A stretch of 7,561 nucleotides of DNA from Candidatus Mediterraneibacter stercorigallinarum (GTDB taxonomy: Bacteria > Bacillota > Clostridia > Lachnospirales > Lachnospiraceae), in the NCBI GenBank assembly GCA_019116185.1, contig DXCD01000191.1, forward strand, positions 1 through 7,561. The letters run 5' to 3'. The number at the start of each line of letters is the position of its first letter. The stretch's first letter is position 1. A program made the translations under genes and the position numbers. The notes beneath the pieces are model-generated. The model ran no database searches and was not told where the DNA came from. It saw only the letters and a list, made by a program, of their open reading frames with translations. Positions 5,201-7,561 of this stretch are shown in pieces.

Positions 5201-7212
5201 GCTATGTAACGACAGATATTGACAAACTGGCTACAGGAAATACACTGGAGTTTGATATTACACTTGAGAAGCCGGCACAGGCAGGGGATATCCTGTTTGA
5301 GGCTGACAACGAAGGAAGCAATGATGATTATGTACATGACATCCGTGTCATGGACGATGGAAGACTCGGTTTCAGAAGAGAGCTCTATGACTACTACTTC
5401 GACTATAAGCTTCCGGTAGGAGAGAAAGTACATCTTGCGATCTCAACCAGCGGAACTTCTACAACACTTACGGTAAACGGTACGACCTACGAAGCATCAG
5501 GCGTATACCGCAACCGCCAGACAGACGGCGAAGTAAGGGTAGAGAACATTTCCAGAGCTACATTACTCCTTCCGGTACAGAGGATCGGTTCGATGTCAAA
5601 TGCCATTGAGGCAGTGATTGACAATGTAACTGTAAAACAGGGAGCTGCCGTAGATTATAATAAGGCAGGCTGGACTGGAACAGCGGATACAGAGACTGAT
5701 ATGGGCAGCGCGACAGAAGGACTTTTCGAGTATGCATTCGACGGCAATTCCGGTTCGATCTGGCATTCTAACTGGAACGGCGCGTCAGATAAGCTGCAGC
5801 CGCAGGGAACCTGGGAAACGATCAAGGGAGATATCGATCTGGGTCAGAAATATGTGATCAACCAGTTTAAGTTTACACCGAGAACAGATACGAACAGCGG
5901 ACTGGTGACCAAGGCTGATCTGTATGTAAAGGCCAATGCAGATGATGACTGGAATCTGGTTGCTGAGAATGTGGAATTTGCAGCGGACAGAACGACCAAG
6001 ACATTCTACTTCGACGAGCAGGAAGTGCAGTATATCAGGTTCGTGGCAAAAGAATCGAACGACGGCTGGGTAGCTGTATCCGAGTTCGATATCGCTAATG
6101 CTCCCGCGCAGTCTTATACAGTATATGTAGATGCGAATGAAGGCGGCAGCGTAAGCGGCGGAGGCTCAGGAATCGCTGCAAATACAGAGGTTACGGTGAC
6201 AGCCGAGGCAGACAGCGGCTATGAATTTGCCGGATGGTATGACGCGGTTACCGGAGAAAAGGTTTCCGACAGTACGGAATATGTATTTGCTGTGACAGAG
6301 AATACATCGCTGATCGCAGACTTTACAAAAGTTGATGATCCGGAGCCGTCTGAACCTGTGAGCAAGACGATATTAGAGTATTTCCTCAATGAAGCAAAAG
6401 GCTATGTGGAAGATGGAACAGTCGGCGGACTGGTGGAATCTATTCAGAAGATGTTCGCAGATGCCATTGCCAAGGGCGAGGCAGTGATGGCAGATGAGGA
6501 TGCCACGAGAGATGAAGTGCTTGATGCTGCGAAAGATCTGATGTTTGCCGTACATGCGCTGGAAATGAAGGCAGCGGATAAGACGGATCTTGAGATGGCG
6601 CTGGAACTGGCGGATATGATCGACCTTGACAAGTACGTAGAAGCCGGACAGGCAGAGTTCCTTGCTGCAAAGGAAACGGCAGAGGCTGTAATGGCAGACG
6701 GTGACGCAATGCAGCCGGAGACAAATGAGGCTTGGGAGGCTTTGGTAGAGGCGATCAATGCGCTCAGGCTGAAAGCGGACAAGTCTGTGCTTGAAGATCT
6801 GATCAGCCAGGTGGAAGATCTGGATCTGAGCGGATATACAGAAGAGAGTGCGGCGATATTCCGTGCAGCCCTTGAGGCGGCCAACAGTGTCCTTGCAGAC
6901 GCAACTCTGTCCGATAAGGATCAGGCGAAGGTAGACGATGCGGTGAAGACGCTTCGGGCGGCATATGACGGCCTTGAGAAAGCACAGGGAACAAAACCGG
7001 AGAATCCCGGCGGATCTGGTGATAACCAAGGCGCAGCATCAGGAAATGACAATAACAGCAGCAGCCAGAAAGGCCAGGGTACAGGCGCAGGAACCTCCGC
7101 GGATAAAGCTGCGAAGACAGGGGATAACACTCCGATAGCGGCAGCGTGTGCAGGGCTTGTATTGGCATCGGGCGCTGTGCTGGTGATCCTGAGAAGGAGA
7201 TCCGCCAAATAA
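2233..7212 (+). CDS. Secreted, surface-anchored multidomain GH20 glycosidase (beta-N-acetylhexosaminidase or lacto-N-biosidase type)
   Basis: A 1659-residue exo-glycosidase predicted to act outside the cell on terminal N-acetylhexosamine (or lacto-N-biose) of host glycans. Approximate domain order: signal peptide 1-35 (MRRRVKGLRR, hydrophobic core, cleavage after VSA); CBM32/F5-8C modules 45-192 and 204-344; Ig-like segment 345-436; GH20b 445-556; GH20 barrel 573 to about 905; LamG/concanavalin-like 947-1136; third CBM32-like module 1145-1290; InlB/Flg_new-type repeat 1294-1366; three FIVAR-like repeats 1377-1586; Gly/Asn/Ser-rich stalk; anchor 1627-1659. Catalytic residues by family pattern are D755-E756 in HIGTDEYYG, with R576, D613, H689 and W879 likely in the substrate pocket. 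GH20 uses substrate-assisted catalysis through the 2-acetamido group. The start is fixed by GGGAGG 6 nt upstream and by the signal peptide. It has its own promoter and stands between rplA and rplJ. Exact substrate is unproven. Confidence 0.93.
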   Translation: MRRRVKGLRRIGAGTLAAAMIFGLAVPYQALNVSAEPADDTAPVNLAIGATATANDVETSDYTADKAIDGIVNRDAPKPQSRWATNTSSAQTPKILTVDLGEAKTFQSFVIAWERTNITGYEIQTSDTGGSDASEWTTVYEKEGTEPISELNENIHLAEPAEAQFVRLYVDGYALNPGNWQSVSVYDFQIYENEIPDDLLPEGNYNLKGTAEASDYEPTEGDTQAASMAIDGDQSTRWATNPSDDGVARTLTVTLPASQRVQFFRIIWERLNIESYKIETAESDDAAFETVYTCSSPITQVNEVISLDAPVWAKKIRLTVDGYNGGDISWPNVSVAEFESYAVEPAQISEDATPEEIVDLLAAPTVTADGRALVLPEVPEGFGIQFLADYEQVVERDGTIYKPLTDMTISGIYKVNKGDEYAEGSTEYQIEIPGMYEDSGVNEKPTVIPELAEWYGGTEEGSFTIGSRILVSNSASDFMDAVNAFKDDYNAEMNASLTVETGDDPQPGDIYFIKDGGTRGLGEEGYVMEIGDYVMVSADHNTGAYWATRSILQIAELNDGTMPKGITKDYPKYEVRGFMLDVARKPISMDTLEDIAKEMAYYKMNEFHIHLNDNLIFYEDYASAEEAREKAYTGFRLESNVVEGSNDGLNQADLTNKDLYYTKEDFRNFILDCRSMGVNITPEFDTPGHSGAFTKVRPDLMLQNIVSGAANRAGEQFDLSPEKYDESLAFVESIWDEYLNEDMFDQSMTVHIGTDEYYGEKNRFRMFSDDLIEYIQSKGYTVRLWGSLSSMPGEADVRSEGVQMNVWNTGWANPTNMYNEGFELINTIDGQLYMVPAAGYYYDYLNTQNLYNNWVPNKFDGTVIPAGSDQMLGSTYAIWNDSVDTRANGISEIDIYDRFADAVPTMASKNWGEAEDLTYSEMESVVDELGDAANSNPYHEASADDNGEYMSYEFEDGAEMADSSENGRDLKENVNASIEDGSLKLNGGESYVTTDIDKLATGNTLEFDITLEKPAQAGDILFEADNEGSNDDYVHDIRVMDDGRLGFRRELYDYYFDYKLPVGEKVHLAISTSGTSTTLTVNGTTYEASGVYRNRQTDGEVRVENISRATLLLPVQRIGSMSNAIEAVIDNVTVKQGAAVDYNKAGWTGTADTETDMGSATEGLFEYAFDGNSGSIWHSNWNGASDKLQPQGTWETIKGDIDLGQKYVINQFKFTPRTDTNSGLVTKADLYVKANADDDWNLVAENVEFAADRTTKTFYFDEQEVQYIRFVAKESNDGWVAVSEFDIANAPAQSYTVYVDANEGGSVSGGGSGIAANTEVTVTAEADSGYEFAGWYDAVTGEKVSDSTEYVFAVTENTSLIADFTKVDDPEPSEPVSKTILEYFLNEAKGYVEDGTVGGLVESIQKMFADAIAKGEAVMADEDATRDEVLDAAKDLMFAVHALEMKAADKTDLEMALELADMIDLDKYVEAGQAEFLAAKETAEAVMADGDAMQPETNEAWEALVEAINALRLKADKSVLEDLISQVEDLDLSGYTEESAAIFRAALEAANSVLADATLSDKDQAKVDDAVKTLRAAYDGLEKAQGTKPENPGGSGDNQGAASGNDNNSSSQKGQGTGAGTSADKAAKTGDNTPIAAACAGLVLASGAVLVILRRRSAK
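2365..3264 (+). repeat. Tandem CBM32-like (F5/8 type C) carbohydrate-binding modules in the GH20 protein
   Basis: Residues 45-192 and 204-344 are two copies of one beta-sandwich module. They share RWATN, a WER-x-NI-x-x-Y-x-I core (IAWERTNITGYEIQT against IIWERLNIESYKIET), VDGY, and a closing SV-x-x-F segment. Position-by-position likeness points to duplication inside the gene rather than two separate acquisitions. The third module (1145-1290) has a different pattern with IWHSNW, closer to the galactose/GlcNAc-binding CBM32 style. Their role is probably to hold the enzyme on multivalent glycans; ligands are not known. Confidence 0.75.
3949..4950 (+). other. GH20 catalytic barrel
   Basis: Landmarks in order: YEVRGFMLDVARKP (573-586, start of the barrel with substrate-binding Arg576), FHIHLNDN (607-614), TPEFDTPGHSGAF (681-693), HIGTDEYYG (752-760, the polarising Asp755 and acid/base Glu756), RLWGSL (783-788), MNVWNTGWAN (804-813), the Tyr-rich AAGYYYDYL (837-845) and AIWND (877-881). 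Most GH20 hexosaminidases have H-x-TDDQ-x-W-R at the second landmark and GGDE or GADE at the fourth. HLNDN and GTDE place this in a divergent Gram-positive branch. Barrel limits are approximate. Confidence 0.85.
6361..6990 (+). repeat. Three FIVAR-like helical repeats (stalk) in the GH20 protein
   Basis: Residues about 1377-1449, 1450-1516 and 1517-1586 are Ala/Glu/Leu-rich helical units of roughly 70 residues. Recurrent features are a leading LE-x-x-L or KT-x-LE segment, FRAALEAANSVLADA or FLAAKETAEAVMADG in the middle, and A-x-x-ALRLKAD or TLRAAYDGLEKA at the end. FIVAR modules are common near the wall-anchored end of large Gram-positive surface enzymes. They probably act as a spacer that lifts the enzyme off the peptidoglycan. 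Confidence 0.75.
7111..7209 (+). other. C-terminal wall-sorting-like signal of the GH20 protein
   Basis: The tail reads AKTGDNTP (1627-1634), then a hydrophobic stretch IAAACAGLVLASGAVLVIL (1635-1653), then RRRSAK. This is the three-part layout of a sortase substrate. The pentapeptide is not canonical: the LP of LPXTG is replaced by AA, leaving AAKTGD. Either a sortase with relaxed specificity cleaves it, or the protein simply stays in the membrane by this helix. No sortase gene is in the window. Confidence 0.7.
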
Positions 7213-7267
7213 TGCTCAGAGACTGGGACGGCTGTTATAAACTGTCATTAAAAATAAAATAAAATAC

Positions 7268-7296
7268 TTGACATACTTACACGGGAGTGCTAAGCT
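7268..7296 (+). promoter_or_regulatory. Sigma-A promoter for rplJ
   Basis: A perfect -35 box TTGACA (7268-7273) is followed by a 17-bp spacer and TAAGCT (7291-7296), a weak -10 box helped by an extended -10 TGC (7288-7290). The expected start near 7303 falls just before the L10 leader core, as known for Firmicutes rplJ transcripts. No strong terminator lies between the GH20 stop codon and this promoter. Confidence 0.7.
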
Positions 7297-7302
7297 ATAT
7301 TA

Positions 7303-7390
7303 GCAACTGCCGAAGACAGCAGGCGCTGTAAAGCGTAAGGGCATGCCCGCCTGCCGAGGAAAGTTAGATTTATTACGTAAGTATGAATTT
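7303..7390 (+). ncRNA. Ribosomal protein L10 leader
   Basis: The core matches the Firmicutes L10 leader: CTGCCGAAGACAGC (7307-7320) and CTGCCGAGGAAAG (7351-7363). GCAGGCG (7319-7325) pairs with CGCCTGC (7348-7354). The arm between them includes CGCT-GTAA-AGCG (7324-7335), a GNRA-type tetraloop hairpin, and GGGCATGCCC (7339-7348), a palindrome; the first competes with the end of the main stem. AACT (7305-7308) may pair with AGTT (7362-7365). The known ligand is the L10(L12)4 complex, which lowers rplJ-rplL expression when it is free in excess. Confidence 0.9.
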
Positions 7391-7393
7391 ACA

Positions 7394-7426
7394 AGCCTCT
7401 GTGTCTTTGTGCACAGAGGCTTTTTT
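7394..7426 (+). terminator. Attenuator terminator of the rplJ leader
   Basis: AGCCTCTGTG (7394-7403) pairs with CACAGAGGCT (7412-7421) around an 8-nt loop, and the run of six Ts (7421-7426) follows at once. Lying between the L10 leader and the rplJ start, it is the terminator known in B. subtilis-type rplJ attenuation: the L10(L12)4-bound leader favours it and the free leader allows readthrough. GAGG (7356-7359) in the leader could pair with CCTC (7396-7399) as part of an antiterminator; that pairing is my inference. Confidence 0.9.
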
Positions 7427-7460
7427 ATGTAAAACTTTGGCAGTACACGCGAATAAAATA

Positions 7461-7466
7461 AGGAGG
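7461..7466 (+). promoter_or_regulatory. Ribosome binding site deciding the rplJ GTG start
   Basis: AGGAGG ends 11 nt before GTG 7478. Another in-frame GTG at 7466 overlaps this site and cannot be used with it. The protein from 7478, MAKVELKQPI, has the usual L10 N-terminus. Confidence 0.85.
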
Positions 7467-7477
7467 TGTACCAGAAA

Positions 7478-7561
7478 GTGGCAAAGGTTGAATTAAAACA
7501 GCCGATCGTTCAGGCGATCGCAGAAGAGATCAAAGACGCTCAGTCAGTTGTTCTCGTAGAC
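7478..7561 (+). CDS. rplJ: 50S ribosomal protein L10, 3'-truncated by the window edge
   Basis: The first 28 codons read MAKVELKQPIVQAIAEEIKD and end AQSVVLVD, a typical L10 N-terminus that continues past the window. L10 anchors the L7/L12 dimers to L11 and 23S rRNA, forming the stalk that recruits translation factors. Translation starts at GTG. Expression should be controlled by the L10 leader and attenuator just upstream. rplL (L7/L12) is expected next, outside the window. Confidence 0.95.
   Translation, partial: MAKVELKQPIVQAIAEEIKDAQSVVLVD

Noticed and set aside
6373..7029. Long antisense open frame (218 codons) opposite the FIVAR region
   Set aside because: It lies wholly inside the GH20 gene, its product is rich in Cys, Arg, Leu and His with no domain I recognise, and it is what codon bias in an Ala/Glu-rich gene produces on the other strand. 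Overlapping antisense frames at 6440-6724 and 6444-6884 are rejected for the same reason.
7227..7246. Terminator after the GH20 gene
   Set aside because: The stem is 5 bp with a G-U pair, and the following sequence is A-rich rather than T-rich.
1805..7267. Transposon or prophage carrying the GH20 gene
   Set aside because: No transposase, integrase, terminal inverted repeats, att-like duplication or tRNA is visible at either end.
7285..7293. GAGTGCTAA, the right half of a CIRCE (HrcA) operator
   Set aside because: The left half TTAGCACTC expected 9 bp upstream is absent (that position reads CTTGACATA), so it is not a CIRCE element.

Overview
The window is the conserved nusG-rplK-rplA / rplJ ribosomal-protein region of a Gram-positive bacterium of the class Clostridia, most likely a gut Lachnospiraceae. 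This rests on the style of the NusG, L11, L1 and L10 sequences, strong AAGGAGG-type ribosome binding sites, an L10 leader of the Firmicutes type with a terminator behind it, and a large surface glycosidase with Gram-positive wall-anchor features. Genus and species cannot be fixed from this sequence.

Layout, all genes on the + strand: (1) 1-480, nusG without its first codons; (2) 533-958 rplK (L11) and 1112-1804 rplA (L1), each preceded by a near-identical 29-30 nt element that copies the L1-binding part of 23S rRNA, with another folded element in the rplK-rplA spacer; (3) an intrinsic terminator at 1835-1888 that closes this transcription unit; (4) a 428-nt spacer with a good sigma-A promoter (2048-2076), paired direct repeats upstream of it and a possible attenuator hairpin in the leader; (5) 2233-7212, one 1659-residue secreted, multidomain GH20 glycosidase with a C-terminal wall-sorting-like signal; (6) a promoter, L10 leader and attenuator (7268-7426); (7) the first 28 codons of rplJ (L10) from a GTG start at 7478.

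The ribosomal genes look autoregulated in two separate units: L1 acting on its two mRNA sites, and the L10(L12)4 complex acting on the rplJ leader. The usual order in Firmicutes is nusG-rplK-rplA-rplJ-rplL. Here a 5-kb glycan-foraging gene sits at the boundary between the two units, with its own promoter and a terminator ahead of it. No clear terminator follows it, so its transcripts may run into the L10 leader.

The GH20 protein has, in order: signal peptide, two tandem CBM32-like modules, an Ig-like segment, GH20b, the GH20 barrel with an Asp-Glu catalytic pair, a LamG-like module, a third CBM32-like module, an InlB/Flg_new-type repeat, three FIVAR-like helical repeats, a low-complexity stalk and an anchor. 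It probably removes terminal N-acetylhexosamine or lacto-N-biose units from host mucin, N-glycans or milk oligosaccharides at the cell surface. No mobile element, CRISPR array, tRNA or rRNA gene was seen.
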